NCBI GenBank assembly: GCA_003612585.1
Contig: RAZH01000013.1
Location: 1-64,000 of the forward strand
Length of the DNA: 64,000 bases
From: a bacterium 1XD42-54
GTDB taxonomy: Bacteria; Bacillota; Clostridia; Lachnospirales; Lachnospiraceae
Direction: 5' to 3'
Positions 1-8,059 of the stretch are shown here, in pieces. Position 1 is the stretch's first letter. Every line of letters begins with the position of its first letter. Position numbers and translations under genes: made by a program. Below the pieces are notes generated by a model, which was not told the origin of the DNA, ran no database searches, and saw only the letters and a list, made by a program, of their open reading frames with translations.

Positions 1-414
1 TTTCTTTCTCTCCGCCATAAATCTACATTTTTTCTTCGGCGTTTTCTTACATTTTATCATTGGCGCTAACAACCGGAGTACCATTTCCCGGCTCATGACA
101 TTCACAAGGGAAACCTCTAAACCGGATAATTCAATGTTCCCCGGCATAAGGTCTATCCCTTCCTCATGGTGGAGGATACCTTCTCCCGGCTCTACTTCCT
201 CGTCATTGATTAGATTGCCCATAATGGTTGCAAGCGTGACTTCCAGACTGTCCGGCTCTGTAAAGCCTAAACTTGCGGTCAGGCTGCCCTGTGCGTCCGC
301 ATCAATCAGAAGCACTTTCTTTCCCTGTTTTGCCAGCCCGATTCCTAAATTGCTTGTGGTGGTGGTCTTGCCGACTCCGCCTTTCTGGTTTGCGATTGCG
401 ATTATTTTACACAT
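1..414 (-). CDS. ParA/Soj-family ATPase, 5' part (runs off window, chimeric end)
   Basis: Partial gene read on the minus strand from ATG at 414 to the window edge, 138 codons without a stop. The start is set by AGGAG seven bases upstream; an in-frame ATG at 420 sits too close to it. The protein opens [18 protein letters not shown], the deviant Walker A of ParA partition ATPases, followed by [10 protein letters not shown] (Walker A') and the [19 protein letters not shown] stretch typical of ParA proteins on Tn1549-like conjugative elements. After SREMVLR (about residue 115) the expected segment leading to the DCMPSLG motif is absent and a basic tail ([14 protein letters not shown]) follows instead, so the gene looks truncated or recombined. 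It lies 20 bases after a DUF3970-type gene. Known role of family: ATP-driven partition of element DNA. Confidence 0.8.
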   Translation of the reverse strand, partial: MCKIIAIANQKGGVGKTTTTSNLGIGLAKQGKKVLLIDADAQGSLTASLGFTEPDSLEVTLATIMGNLINDEEVEPGEGILHHEEGIDLMPGNIELSGLEVSLVNVMSREMVLRLLAPMIKCKKTPKKKCRFMAERKK

Positions 415-433
415 GATCATTCTCCTTTGCCTT

Positions 434-613
434 CTACTGGTTTTCTTTTACATTGCTTTTCCTGACTTCCACATAAGTCCTGTAATATTTCTTTGTCCCT
501 TTGTTTGGGAACATATCGGAAAACTCCGTCACTTCGATTTTCGGATTCCTCTGTAAAATCTTCCCGAACCACTTAATATCGTTCTTTGTTCCCATAAGCC
601 TGACTTTTAACAT
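434..613 (-). CDS. DUF3970-like small mobile-element protein
   Basis: 59-residue protein beginning [20 protein letters not shown], with a Lys/Arg-rich C-terminus. The pattern [13 protein letters not shown]...[19 protein letters not shown] matches small proteins named DUF3970 found next to parA on Firmicute integrative elements (recognised from memory). The ATG overlaps the stop of the upstream gene by one base (TGATG) and a GGAGG lies nine bases before it, so translation is coupled. Function unknown; context suggests it belongs to the maintenance region of the element with ParA. Confidence 0.65.
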   Translation of the reverse strand: MLKVRLMGTKNDIKWFGKILQRNPKIEVTEFSDMFPNKGTKKYYRTYVEVRKSNVKENQ

Positions 614-1080
614 CAATCCCGTCCTCCGAACATGGCGTACAGATTGTGGTTATACGTTGCATATTCCGGATACCTGATCTGTACCGCCTGCCAAAAATAA
701 GGTGCATAGGCACAGCAGAATAATTCCTCCACTGTATAAAGCCTGCACTCGTCCACCTGTTCCTCCGCATCATCGTAATCAAGGACACTCGGCGTACCGT
801 TGCAGTAAAGGTTATACGCCATCCTGACTACTTTCACGCTCCCGCTGGTCTGCCAGCCTTCATGCAGGCACTCCGTTTTTACACAGCCTGTCTTAAAATC
901 ATAGATACTGTAAATGTTTCTTCTCGTGTCATCGCTGATACCAAGACAATATACAAGCGCTTTGTGGTACACGTCCCGATACCTGACCTCTTTCAATTTC
1001 TCATAGTAGAATTTTTCATGTGCATCGCTGATAAAAATAATCGCTTTCTCTTTTTCTGCTCCTAACGCTGTATTTGCCAT
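613..1080 (-). CDS. DUF6075-like mobile-element protein
   Basis: 155-residue soluble protein. The stretch IIFISDAHEKFYYEKLKEVRYRD, then HKALVYCLGISDDTRRNI, ECLHEGWQTSGS and ELFCCAYAPYFW is the signature of a conserved hypothetical family (DUF6075, recognised from memory) found on Tn1549/CTn-type elements of gut Clostridia. The start ATG is preceded by AAGGAG at seven bases. It is the first gene of a three-gene run with the DUF3970-like gene and parA, all on the minus strand. No catalytic motif is evident. Its upstream region carries unusual repeats (1150-1258). Confidence 0.65.
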   Translation of the reverse strand: MANTALGAEKEKAIIFISDAHEKFYYEKLKEVRYRDVYHKALVYCLGISDDTRRNIYSIYDFKTGCVKTECLHEGWQTSGSVKVVRMAYNLYCNGTPSVLDYDDAEEQVDECRLYTVEELFCCAYAPYFWQAVQIRYPEYATYNHNLYAMFGGRD

Positions 1081-1149
1081 AATTAATCTCCTTAAATTTT
1101 TTAATATTATGAAGGATTTGAGAAAATGAGTTTTAAGGGATTACGATAA

Positions 1150-1216
1150 TTGAGTAAACTTCGCCGAAGATTGTGAGTATCCAATTTACTCAACAAAGCT
1201 GTTGAGTAATACTCAA
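1150..1216. repeat. Cluster of TTGAGTA half-sites and overlapping palindromes
   Basis: Five copies or near-copies of TTGAGTA in alternating orientation: 1150-1156 (+), 1172-1179 (+, degenerate), 1187-1193 (-), 1202-1208 (+), 1210-1216 (-). They build two perfect palindromes: TTACTCAACA / TGTTGAGTAA around an AAGC loop (1186-1209), and TTGAGTA-A-TACTCAA (1202-1216). An outer pair GAGTAT (1175-1180) / ATACTC (1209-1214) also matches. Such density upstream of element genes next to parA suggests a protein-binding site: an operator, a parS-like centromere or an element-end site. Which of these cannot be told from sequence. Confidence 0.7.
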
Positions 1217-1228
1217 TTTGAAGTGATT

Positions 1229-1258
1229 TTAGACGGTTTTTAACGGTAAAAGACGGTA
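1229..1258. repeat. Three iteron-like ACCGTY direct repeats
   Basis: On the minus strand the motif ACCGTC / ACCGTT / ACCGTC occurs three times with starts 10 and 11 bases apart, separated by T- or A-runs. Spacing of about one helical turn places the sites on one face of the DNA, as in iterons or multi-site operators. They lie next to the TTGAGTA cluster, so the two arrays probably belong to one control region. Function is inference. Confidence 0.5.
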
Positions 1259-1288
1259 TTTCCATCTTGACCTTTTTTTGAATAGAAA

Positions 1289-1348
1289 AAGGCTCCGAAT
1301 CCCTCATAATCACTTGAAAATGCGTGATTACAAGGCATTCGGAGCCTT
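1289..1348 (-). terminator. Rho-independent terminator after rpsB-tsf
   Basis: Twelve-base arms AAGGCTCCGAAT (1289-1300) and ATTCGGAGCCTT (1337-1348), with a second internal pair AATCAC (1308-1313) / GTGATT (1324-1329). Reading the minus strand, the stem is followed by TTTTTC, so it fits the end of the tsf transcript 38 bases after its stop. It also marks the border between housekeeping DNA and the element-like region to the left. Confidence 0.8.
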
Positions 1349-1385
1349 ATAATTTTTATACAGTTATTTCAAATGCAAACTTCGC

Positions 1386-2324
1386 TTACATGCCCATCTG
1401 CTTTGCAACCTCAGCCGCAAAATCCTCTTCCTTCTTCTCAAGACCTTCTCCTGTCTCGAAACGAACGAAGCCTTTGATTTCAATCTTTGCACCTGCCTCT
1501 TTTGCTACCTGAGCTACGTACTGTGCAACGGACTGCTTTCCGTCCTCTGCCTTTACGTATACCTGGTCAAGCAGACAGATTTCTTTCAGTTCTTTGTTTA
1601 CACGGCCCTGGATCATGCCCTGGATCACCTTCTCCGGCTTCTGGGACTCTTTCGGGTCGTTCATGATCTGAGCAAGGAGGATTTCCTTCTCATGTGCGAT
1701 GTATTCCTGGCTTACTTCCTTGTCGCTTGTGTACAGCGGCTTCAGAGCTGCTACCTGCATAGCTACGTTCTTTGCCATCTCTTTTACTGCATCGTTTACA
1801 ACGTCAGTCACAACATCTACCAGAACACCGATCTTTCCGCCCATGTGTGTGTAGGAAGCGATGAAACCCGCGTCCTCTGATACCTGTGCGAAACGGCGGA
1901 TCTTCATGTTCTCACCGATTACTGCGATCTGGCCTGCGAGCGCTTCGTTCACGCTCTTTGTTGTGTCGAATTTCCACGGCTCTGCAAGGAACGCATCAAT
2001 ATCTGCTGCTGTTGTATCCATTGCCTGCTCAGCCACCTGTGCAACGTATGCCTGGAACTTCTCGTTCTTTGCCACGAAGTCTGTCTCAGAGTTTACTTCT
2101 ACTGCAACTGCCTTCTTGCCGTCTGCTGATACCTGAACCATTGCAAGACCTTCTGCTGCAATTCTTCCAGCTTTCTTCTGAGCGGTAGCAAGACCTTTCT
2201 CTCTGAGCCATTCAACGGCCTTGTCCATATCTCCTTCAGTCGCTGTCAGTGCTTTCTTGCAATCCATCATACCAGCGCCTGTCATTTCTCTTAACTCTTT
2301 TACCATTCCTGCTGTGATAGCCAT
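1386..2324 (-). CDS. tsf: Elongation factor Ts
   Basis: 312-residue EF-Ts, the guanine-nucleotide exchange factor that releases GDP from EF-Tu during translation. The N-terminal UBA-like domain shows VKELREMTGAGMMDCKKAL and the signature WLREKGLA..QKKAGRIAAEGL; the middle has VEVNSETDFVAKNEKF, the conserved Thr-Asp-Phe-Val contact with EF-Tu. Length is normal for the family. GGAGG precedes the ATG. It is the second gene of the classic rpsB-tsf operon; a 16-base inverted repeat (2356-2375) lies between the two genes and a terminator follows. Confidence 0.98.
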   Translation of the reverse strand: MAITAGMVKELREMTGAGMMDCKKALTATEGDMDKAVEWLREKGLATAQKKAGRIAAEGLAMVQVSADGKKAVAVEVNSETDFVAKNEKFQAYVAQVAEQAMDTTAADIDAFLAEPWKFDTTKSVNEALAGQIAVIGENMKIRRFAQVSEDAGFIASYTHMGGKIGVLVDVVTDVVNDAVKEMAKNVAMQVAALKPLYTSDKEVSQEYIAHEKEILLAQIMNDPKESQKPEKVIQGMIQGRVNKELKEICLLDQVYVKAEDGKQSVAQYVAQVAKEAGAKIEIKGFVRFETGEGLEKKEEDFAAEVAKQMGM

Positions 2325-2355
2325 TCTATTTTCCTCCTGAATCTGTCATTCCTCT

Positions 2356-2375
2356 ACGCACAGAAAACTGTGCGT
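2356..2375 (-). promoter_or_regulatory. Hairpin in the rpsB-tsf spacer
   Basis: Eight-base arms ACGCACAG (2356-2363) and CTGTGCGT (2368-2375) around AAAA. There is no T-run on either side, so it is not a terminator of usual type. It may be a processing or pausing site that sets the ratio of tsf to rpsB message. Inference only. Confidence 0.45.
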
Positions 2376-2423
2376 CCACACAATCCTGCATTTGCAGACT
2401 GCGCTATCTTAATCGGTGTGGGA

Positions 2424-3164
2424 TTATTCTGCAATCGGTTCTACCGGGGCTTCCTCGTAAGCTTCTTCTACAACTTCCTCAGCGCCCTGCTTTGCCTCGA
2501 TCACTGCGTCTGCCATCTTAGAAACGATCAGCTTAACAGCACGGATTGCATCGTCATTGCCCGGGATTACATAATCCAGTTCTTCCGGATCACAGTTTGT
2601 ATCACAGATACCGATCAGAGTGATACCGAGGTTATGAGCCTCCTGTACACAGATTCTTTCCTTCTTCGGGTCAACTACAAAAATAGCGTCCGGGATTCTC
2701 TTCATTTCCTTGATGCCGCCAAGGTTCTTCTGCAGCTTCTCCATCTCTTTCTTCAGAGCGATGACTTCCTTCTTCGGCAGTACGTCGAAGGTTCCGTCTT
2801 CCTGCATGGTCTCAATGTCTTTCAGACGTTTGATTCTGCTCTGGATCGTCTTGAAGTTAGTCAGCATACCGCCGAGCCATCTCTCGTTTACATAGTACAT
2901 ACCGCATCTTTCTGCTTCTGTCTGTACTGCGTCCTGAGCCTGCTTCTTGGTACCCACGAAAAGAATGCTGCCGCCGTCTGCTGCAATGTCAGCAACAGCC
3001 TTGCATGCTTCATCTACTTTGCCTACTGATTTCTGAAGGTCAATGATGTAGATGCCATTGCGCTCTGTGTAGATGTACTCAGCCATCTTCGGGTTCCATC
3101 TTCTTGTCTGATGTCCGAAATGAACACCGGCCTCAAGTAACTGTTTCATTGAAATTACGCTCAT
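2424..3164 (-). CDS. rpsB: 30S ribosomal protein S2
   Basis: 246 residues from ATG at 3164, chosen because it begins [20 protein letters not shown] like other S2 proteins and has AGGAG eight bases upstream; an 11-codon upstream extension lacks a ribosome binding site. Family motifs visible: [15 protein letters not shown] at the N-terminus, [22 protein letters not shown], and [12 protein letters not shown]. The C-terminus is an acidic tail ([15 protein letters not shown]). It binds the 30S head-body junction. It is cotranscribed with tsf from a promoter at 3349-3378, giving an approximately 180-base leader that could be used for feedback control. Confidence 0.97.
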   Translation of the reverse strand: MSVISMKQLLEAGVHFGHQTRRWNPKMAEYIYTERNGIYIIDLQKSVGKVDEACKAVADIAADGGSILFVGTKKQAQDAVQTEAERCGMYYVNERWLGGMLTNFKTIQSRIKRLKDIETMQEDGTFDVLPKKEVIALKKEMEKLQKNLGGIKEMKRIPDAIFVVDPKKERICVQEAHNLGITLIGICDTNCDPEELDYVIPGNDDAIRAVKLIVSKMADAVIEAKQGAEEVVEEAYEEAPVEPIAE

Positions 3165-3342
3165 GTCTTTTCTCCTTTTGGTTGTTTTCTTCCGCATGTC
3201 TCACGCTTCCAAAGAGACCCGCTCTTACCGGACAACTCCCGGCCGCCGTCTGTCTGACAGTTCCGGCCCTGCCTGATCTGTCAAACGTTCCGCCTGTGCT
3301 GGCACCGTCTCCGGAATCCACATGCGTGTTTAATTTGGCAAC
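3165..3342 (-). promoter_or_regulatory. Long 5' leader of rpsB-tsf
   Basis: About 178 bases between the inferred transcription start (near 3342) and the rpsB ATG. The leader is GC-rich, with several complementary GC tracts (for example GGCGGCCGGG and GCCGGAACTG regions), unlike the AT-rich spacers elsewhere in the window. Ribosomal protein operons are often controlled by such leaders through binding of the protein product. I do not recognise a named leader class here. No gene is seen in it. Confidence 0.4.
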
Positions 3343-3348
3343 TTCGGT

Positions 3349-3378
3349 ATTATAACATAAGGGCTCACCCTCAGGCAA
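3349..3378 (-). promoter_or_regulatory. Sigma-A promoter of rpsB-tsf
   Basis: Minus-strand -35 TTGCCT (3373-3378) and -10 TATAAT (3349-3354), 18-base spacer. The -35 lies inside the hairpin at 3358-3382. Confidence 0.7.
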
Positions 3379-3382
3379 GCCC
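3358..3382 (-). terminator. Possible terminator of the exporter operon, overlapping the rpsB promoter
   Basis: Arms AAGGGCT (3359-3365 region) and AGCCCTT around a 12-base loop. It is the only stem found between the end of the exporter permease (3459) and rpsB, but lacks a good T-run on the minus strand. It overlaps the rpsB -35 box. Confidence 0.35.
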
Positions 3383-3458
3383 TTTCTTCATATTTTTGCT
3401 GCATTTCTGCCACATTCTGCATATTTTTTGCTGCTTCCACACACTTTTCTGTCGCTTC

Positions 3459-4715
3459 TTATTCTCTTCGCAATGCCTCGATCGGATCAAGGTTCGCCGC
3501 CTTCACAGACGGAAGCAGTCCAAAAATAATACCGATCAACATGGAAAACAATACTGCCACTGCAGAAGCCGGAACACTGATGGATACAGCTACCCCGGAC
3601 ACCTTGTTAATGATCTGCGCCATACCGATACCGGAAGCAACGCCAATAATTCCTCCAATACTCGTAAGTACCGCTGCCTCTGTCAGAAACTGCCCTAAAA
3701 TAGAACCTTTCTGCGCCCCGATTGCTTTCTTCAAACCAATCTCACTCGTACGCTCCGTGACCGACACAAGCATGATATTCATAACGCCGATTCCTCCGAC
3801 AAGAAGCGAAATACTGGCAATCCAGATCAGCTGGTTATTCGTCGCAGAACTTAAATCCTGAAGTCTCTGTGCACGCTCCAGCACATCGTCTGCCTTGTAT
3901 TTTGTCTCGGTCTGAGTCGGGGATATCGTTTTGTTCAGAATATCCGCTGTCTGTCGTCCCGCATTTTCCATATCGTCCACACTAGCCGCACGCACAATAA
4001 CATTTTCCGGCTCATCATAGCTGTACACGATTGGCCAGGAAGCTTTCGGCATATAAATTGTTCCGGAATCCTCGCTCATGTAGCTGTAGTAATCCTGCAC
4101 TGTGGAAATCGTGGGAGTAAACTTTTTCACTGCGTCCACAATGCCAATAATTGTAAACGGAACCTTGCTGATCTCAATCGTTTTTCCGATCGGATCCTCG
4201 TTCTGGAACATCGTATCCGCAGCCGTCTGGTCAAGAATCAGCACTTTTCGAAATTTTTTGTAATCATCCTCAATAAAATTTCTTCCTCTGTGCACGGTGT
4301 ACCCTGTTGTAGAAAAATAGTCCGTATCAATTCCACGGATTGAGACGCCATTTACCTCATTATTCAGATAAAAAATGCTGTCCGTATTCCGCCTTTCATT
4401 GTAGCACGTCACATTTTCCACTGACTCCAGATCACGAATCTGCTCCCGGACTTCATCCGTAACTTCCCGGATGCCGTGCGGAATGTCACTTTCCGAATAA
4501 ATCGTGTACGTATATCCGTTCTGATACAGTACAACCTCCACCGTATTGTTTCCGGAACCAATGAGGTTGTTTTTGATTTCTTCATTCGTTCCCTTGATCG
4601 TGGACACAATCGAAATAATTGAGGCAATACCAATAATAATACCAAGCATCGTCAGAAATGATCTCATTTTATGCGACCAGATGCCCTGAAATGACAGCCT
4701 TACATTTTCAAGCAA
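3459..4715 (-). CDS. ABC exporter permease, MacB/YknZ type
   Basis: 418-residue permease with the MacB layout: an N-terminal membrane helix preceded by LSFQGIWSHKMRSFLTMLGIIIG, a large extracytoplasmic MacB_PCD domain (about residues 45-280, including PIGKTIEI and FTIIGIV), and three C-terminal helices of the FtsX fold with GGIGVMNIMLVSVTERTSEIGLKKAIGA and the end motif ANLDPIEALRRE. MacB-type proteins are mechanotransmission permeases that couple ATP hydrolysis to extrusion of peptides, lipoproteins or drugs. It is the last gene of a four-gene operon with two adaptors and an ATPase; spacing to the upstream adaptor is 17 bases. Confidence 0.9.
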   Translation of the reverse strand: MLENVRLSFQGIWSHKMRSFLTMLGIIIGIASIISIVSTIKGTNEEIKNNLIGSGNNTVEVVLYQNGYTYTIYSESDIPHGIREVTDEVREQIRDLESVENVTCYNERRNTDSIFYLNNEVNGVSIRGIDTDYFSTTGYTVHRGRNFIEDDYKKFRKVLILDQTAADTMFQNEDPIGKTIEISKVPFTIIGIVDAVKKFTPTISTVQDYYSYMSEDSGTIYMPKASWPIVYSYDEPENVIVRAASVDDMENAGRQTADILNKTISPTQTETKYKADDVLERAQRLQDLSSATNNQLIWIASISLLVGGIGVMNIMLVSVTERTSEIGLKKAIGAQKGSILGQFLTEAAVLTSIGGIIGVASGIGMAQIINKVSGVAVSISVPASAVAVLFSMLIGIIFGLLPSVKAANLDPIEALRRE

Positions 4716-4732
4716 ATTTTACACCTCCGCAT

Positions 4733-7700
4733 CTACATATAGGCATCCTGCAATGCATCTACTTCCTTTGTATCAGCTCCCTCCACGACGCTTTTCCCAT
4801 AAGGAAATGCAATCTTGTCCGTAAGCTCCAATCCGGAAACGATCTCAATCGCATAAGAATAGATGGTCTTGCCCGTCTGAATATATTGTTTTTTCAGCTT
4901 GCCGTCCGGTCCCTGCATAAACACATAGGATCTTCCGTCACTCTCCGTCCGCACAAAATATTTCTCCAAATAAATTCCATCTGAATTCGTACTGAGTGTT
5001 CCGGAAAGCTGAATTTCGGCTTCACCTTCTTCAATCCCTTCCACATCATCAATTTTGGCAAAAAACGGATAGTAGGACGCATTTGTATTTTCCGTTCCAA
5101 AGCTCATGCTGCCACCGTTTGGATCTGGATAATTTGAAATTTCCTTAATTTCTGCTGTAAAGCTGATGCCCGTATTTGTCATCATACCGGAAATCGTATC
5201 GCCCACATGAATCTTTTCAAGTGCCAACTCATTCATAGAGCCTTTCGCATACAGTCCTGTCTGGTTCGTTACCTTGACAAAATAGTCGTCATCTGACTCC
5301 CCGTCAACCGTACCAATGCCTACCACAGTTCCGTCCAGAGTACTCTTGACCACTTTGCCATCCAAAACTCTTTTCCTTGATTTCAAGTTCAGCTCAGTTT
5401 CTCTGATATCAAGCTTACACGTTTTAATCTCGTATTCCTTCTCCTCGATCATCTCTCTGAGCTCACTGGCCGTATACCCTTCATCGCCAAAATCATCAAA
5501 TCCGCCCCAGTCATCGCCTGGGTCCGGATCCGGAATCTCCGGCTCTTCCCACAGACCATACTGCTGCAATGTCGCTACAAGCTCCGGATTCTGCTGCATG
5601 ACAAGCAGCTTCTGCTCTTCTGTCAGCGTGTTATATTGTCTCGCTACTGCCTGAAGTGCCGTAAATTTGCTATCCTCCGTTGCATCCGGGTCCATTTTCT
5701 GGTAATCCTGGAACAAAATATATACATGGTACACTGCAAGCAGATCACCGATACTAGCCGGCGTCGCAGGCGTCATACCCCCCAGATTCTGGTCCGGATC
5801 TTCGCTTTCTTCCTCGCCATCCGCTTCGTCATCCTCACTGCTCGGCTCTGTCTCATAAAGGCTTCCATCCGTCTCTGCCTTCTGCGCCTGCTCTTCCTGC
5901 CATCTGGCCTCAAGCTCAAACCGCCATTCTTCACCCAAGACACGGTATACTCTGGTGGCCTCGTCAAGATCCACCCGCACAAGATCGCTTGGATTTAATT
6001 TATCAAACAGTGCTCTCGCATAGCGAATACTCAGCTCTTTGTAAGAATCCTTCAGCTGTTGCGCCTTATTCTCCTCCGGATATTTCTCATTCAGGTACTG
6101 TTCCACATTTTCCAGCATCTGAAACTTGCTCATATCAGCCTCGTCATACGGCGTATTTACAATATCAACCGGATTATAACACAGCCATTGCTGGTAAAAT
6201 GCTACCGCAGTACCCAGCTCTGTCGCATAGTCCTTACCCTGAGCCGCCAGGGCCTCAGCCGCCCCCTCCTGCAATACATAGTCCGACATTGCCAGAAACG
6301 TATTGATTTTTACATCAATCTGATCAATATTGTCAATATAAATCGCTGTGACAGTGAGATTTACAGACGGCATAGCAAAAGTCGGCCCCGGCGTTGTCCA
6401 ATCCGGCTGCTCCCAGCCCTGCAATTCATTCATACCGGGATCTGTTACTTCCCATCTCACAAAGGTTCGTGTCGGATCATCCTCTTTTGCTTTGAGAGAA
6501 ACCACCAGACTTCCTTCTTCATATTCGAGAACCTCAGGCTCCGGCCCTTTTGCCGGATCATAAATGGTAAGCGTATAGCTGTCCTTTTCTTCCGGAACCT
6601 CTGCCCCGTATGTATTTCCCTCGAGAGCTTCCGTAACAAGTGTTTCGGTCTCGTCCAGAGCTTCTGTCTCCAGTATGTCAGTAATTCCGTCCTGGTTTTC
6701 CGTCCCCTGTTCTGTACTGATCTGCTCTGTACTTGTCTGCTCCGTATCTTTTTGCTCTGTATCTATTTGTTCCGCATCTGTCTGTTCTGTTTCAGACTCA
6801 GTACCATCTTCGGTTTGTACTTCCTGTCCTGCATTTTCCCCAGACTGTGCCTCATCCTGCGGCAGATTTGCTTCTCTTTCTTTCAGTTCCTGCCATACTG
6901 CCACATTCTGAACTGCCTTTTGCTGAGCAGTTGTCAGAAGATCATACGATTTCTGAATCTGACTCATGGATTCCAAAAATCCGGCTGTATCGGCGGGATC
7001 AATTCTTGAAGTCTCAAAAATCAGCATATCTACATATCTGATCTGATATTCATCCAACTTTTTGCTGATCGTCAGTAGCTTCTGATAATCTTCTTCCCCC
7101 AGCACCTTTCCGATCTGCTCCTTCAGAACATAAGTCCGAATCTCAACATCCCTGCCTTCTGCATCCTGCTCCTGCGTAATCTTCTCCTCCGCAAGATGCT
7201 TTCGGTAGTAAACAACTGCCTCTTCTACCGCACTTCCGACCTCCTCTGCCCGAAGCTCGTCTCCGTACGCCCGGAACAGCGCATCAATCGCCAGTACAAG
7301 GCGTTCATAACTGAGCACACTGTCTACGAGAGTCAGGTCTTCCGCATTCTCTCCAGAAGATCCAACCACTTCCATACCCTCAATTTTCAATCCACCGGAG
7401 CTGCCTTGACCGCCTGTCGTACCGCCAGGCAAAGCCCCGGGACCTTCTGTCTGTTCTCCCTGCGTACCTGGAACGTCTTGCTCTACACTATCCACAATCC
7501 CCTGCGCATCATCTTCCGGTATCACCTGGTTTTCGGCTCCCCCCAGACTGTCTGATAAAGCGTTTTGTTCCGGCGTTGTAACGTCTCCAGATGTCTCCTC
7601 AAGCACTTCCTCCTCACCCGAAGATGCGGTCATGACCGGTCTCTGGCTTTCCAAAGATGCCGTTGCTCTGGTTCCTTTCAGCTTTTCCAAGTCCTTTTCA

Positions 7701-8059
7701 AGCTTTGTCAAAGTTAGTCCCTGCGTCTGGAGCGTCAGTTCCTCCATCTCATACTCCAGTTCCTGCAACGTCATATCATAAGAAAAAAGAGGTGTCCCCT
7801 CGGTAACCTCATCTCCTTCTTTTACAAAAATTTCAGCAATACTGTAATCTTCATTCAGCTGTACCGTCTGCGCCACCTGGGAAGTCACACTACCAAAGAA
7901 AGATTCTGAACCTCCCCAATATCCCGTATTTACATTTGAAACAGGCACCACTTCCACTGGTGTCTTATTTCCCTGCATTGCATGATACGCTCCGTATCCG
8001 GCACCAGCTACCAGCGCTGCTGAAACCACAACGCTAATTATCGCCGTTCTAATCTTCAT
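4733..8059 (-). CDS. Giant HlyD/YknX-like adaptor of the ABC exporter (1108 aa)
   Basis: Membrane-fusion adaptor far longer than the usual 350-500 residues. The N-terminus has one membrane anchor (residues 5-27), then a lipoyl-like half (EIFVKEGDEVTEGTPLFSYD) and the first strand of a coiled-coil hairpin. The hairpin resumes only near residue 880 (REMIEEKEYEIKTCKLDIRE), followed by KSTLDGTVVGI and the beta-barrel and membrane-proximal parts. The intervening ~750 residues hold an acidic Ser/Glu-rich segment, alpha-helical stretches, a run of TEQxD pentapeptides, a beta-repeat module (about 520-600) and another acidic segment. Its start overlaps the ATPase stop by four bases, showing coupling. 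It probably bridges the permease to the thick cell wall or cargo; the insert's role is unknown. Confidence 0.85.
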   Translation of the reverse strand: MKIRTAIISVVVSAALVAGAGYGAYHAMQGNKTPVEVVPVSNVNTGYWGGSESFFGSVTSQVAQTVQLNEDYSIAEIFVKEGDEVTEGTPLFSYDMTLQELEYEMEELTLQTQGLTLTKLEKDLEKLKGTRATASLESQRPVMTASSGEEEVLEETSGDVTTPEQNALSDSLGGAENQVIPEDDAQGIVDSVEQDVPGTQGEQTEGPGALPGGTTGGQGSSGGLKIEGMEVVGSSGENAEDLTLVDSVLSYERLVLAIDALFRAYGDELRAEEVGSAVEEAVVYYRKHLAEEKITQEQDAEGRDVEIRTYVLKEQIGKVLGEEDYQKLLTISKKLDEYQIRYVDMLIFETSRIDPADTAGFLESMSQIQKSYDLLTTAQQKAVQNVAVWQELKEREANLPQDEAQSGENAGQEVQTEDGTESETEQTDAEQIDTEQKDTEQTSTEQISTEQGTENQDGITDILETEALDETETLVTEALEGNTYGAEVPEEKDSYTLTIYDPAKGPEPEVLEYEEGSLVVSLKAKEDDPTRTFVRWEVTDPGMNELQGWEQPDWTTPGPTFAMPSVNLTVTAIYIDNIDQIDVKINTFLAMSDYVLQEGAAEALAAQGKDYATELGTAVAFYQQWLCYNPVDIVNTPYDEADMSKFQMLENVEQYLNEKYPEENKAQQLKDSYKELSIRYARALFDKLNPSDLVRVDLDEATRVYRVLGEEWRFELEARWQEEQAQKAETDGSLYETEPSSEDDEADGEEESEDPDQNLGGMTPATPASIGDLLAVYHVYILFQDYQKMDPDATEDSKFTALQAVARQYNTLTEEQKLLVMQQNPELVATLQQYGLWEEPEIPDPDPGDDWGGFDDFGDEGYTASELREMIEEKEYEIKTCKLDIRETELNLKSRKRVLDGKVVKSTLDGTVVGIGTVDGESDDDYFVKVTNQTGLYAKGSMNELALEKIHVGDTISGMMTNTGISFTAEIKEISNYPDPNGGSMSFGTENTNASYYPFFAKIDDVEGIEEGEAEIQLSGTLSTNSDGIYLEKYFVRTESDGRSYVFMQGPDGKLKKQYIQTGKTIYSYAIEIVSGLELTDKIAFPYGKSVVEGADTKEVDALQDAYM
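6706..6795. repeat. 15-bp coding minisatellite (TEQxD repeats)
   Basis: About six imperfect 15-base units encoding T/A-E-Q-x-D/S pentapeptides inside the giant adaptor. In-frame unit length means copy number could vary between strains without breaking the gene. Not a CRISPR: units are contiguous with no spacers. Confidence 0.7.

Noticed and set aside
1107-1313. 68-codon minus-strand frame upstream of the DUF6075-like gene
   Set aside because: It is made up of the repeat cluster and part of the tsf terminator, without RBS.
6059-7009. 316-codon open frame on the plus strand
   Set aside because: It is antisense to the giant adaptor gene, has no RBS and a composition set by the repeats opposite.
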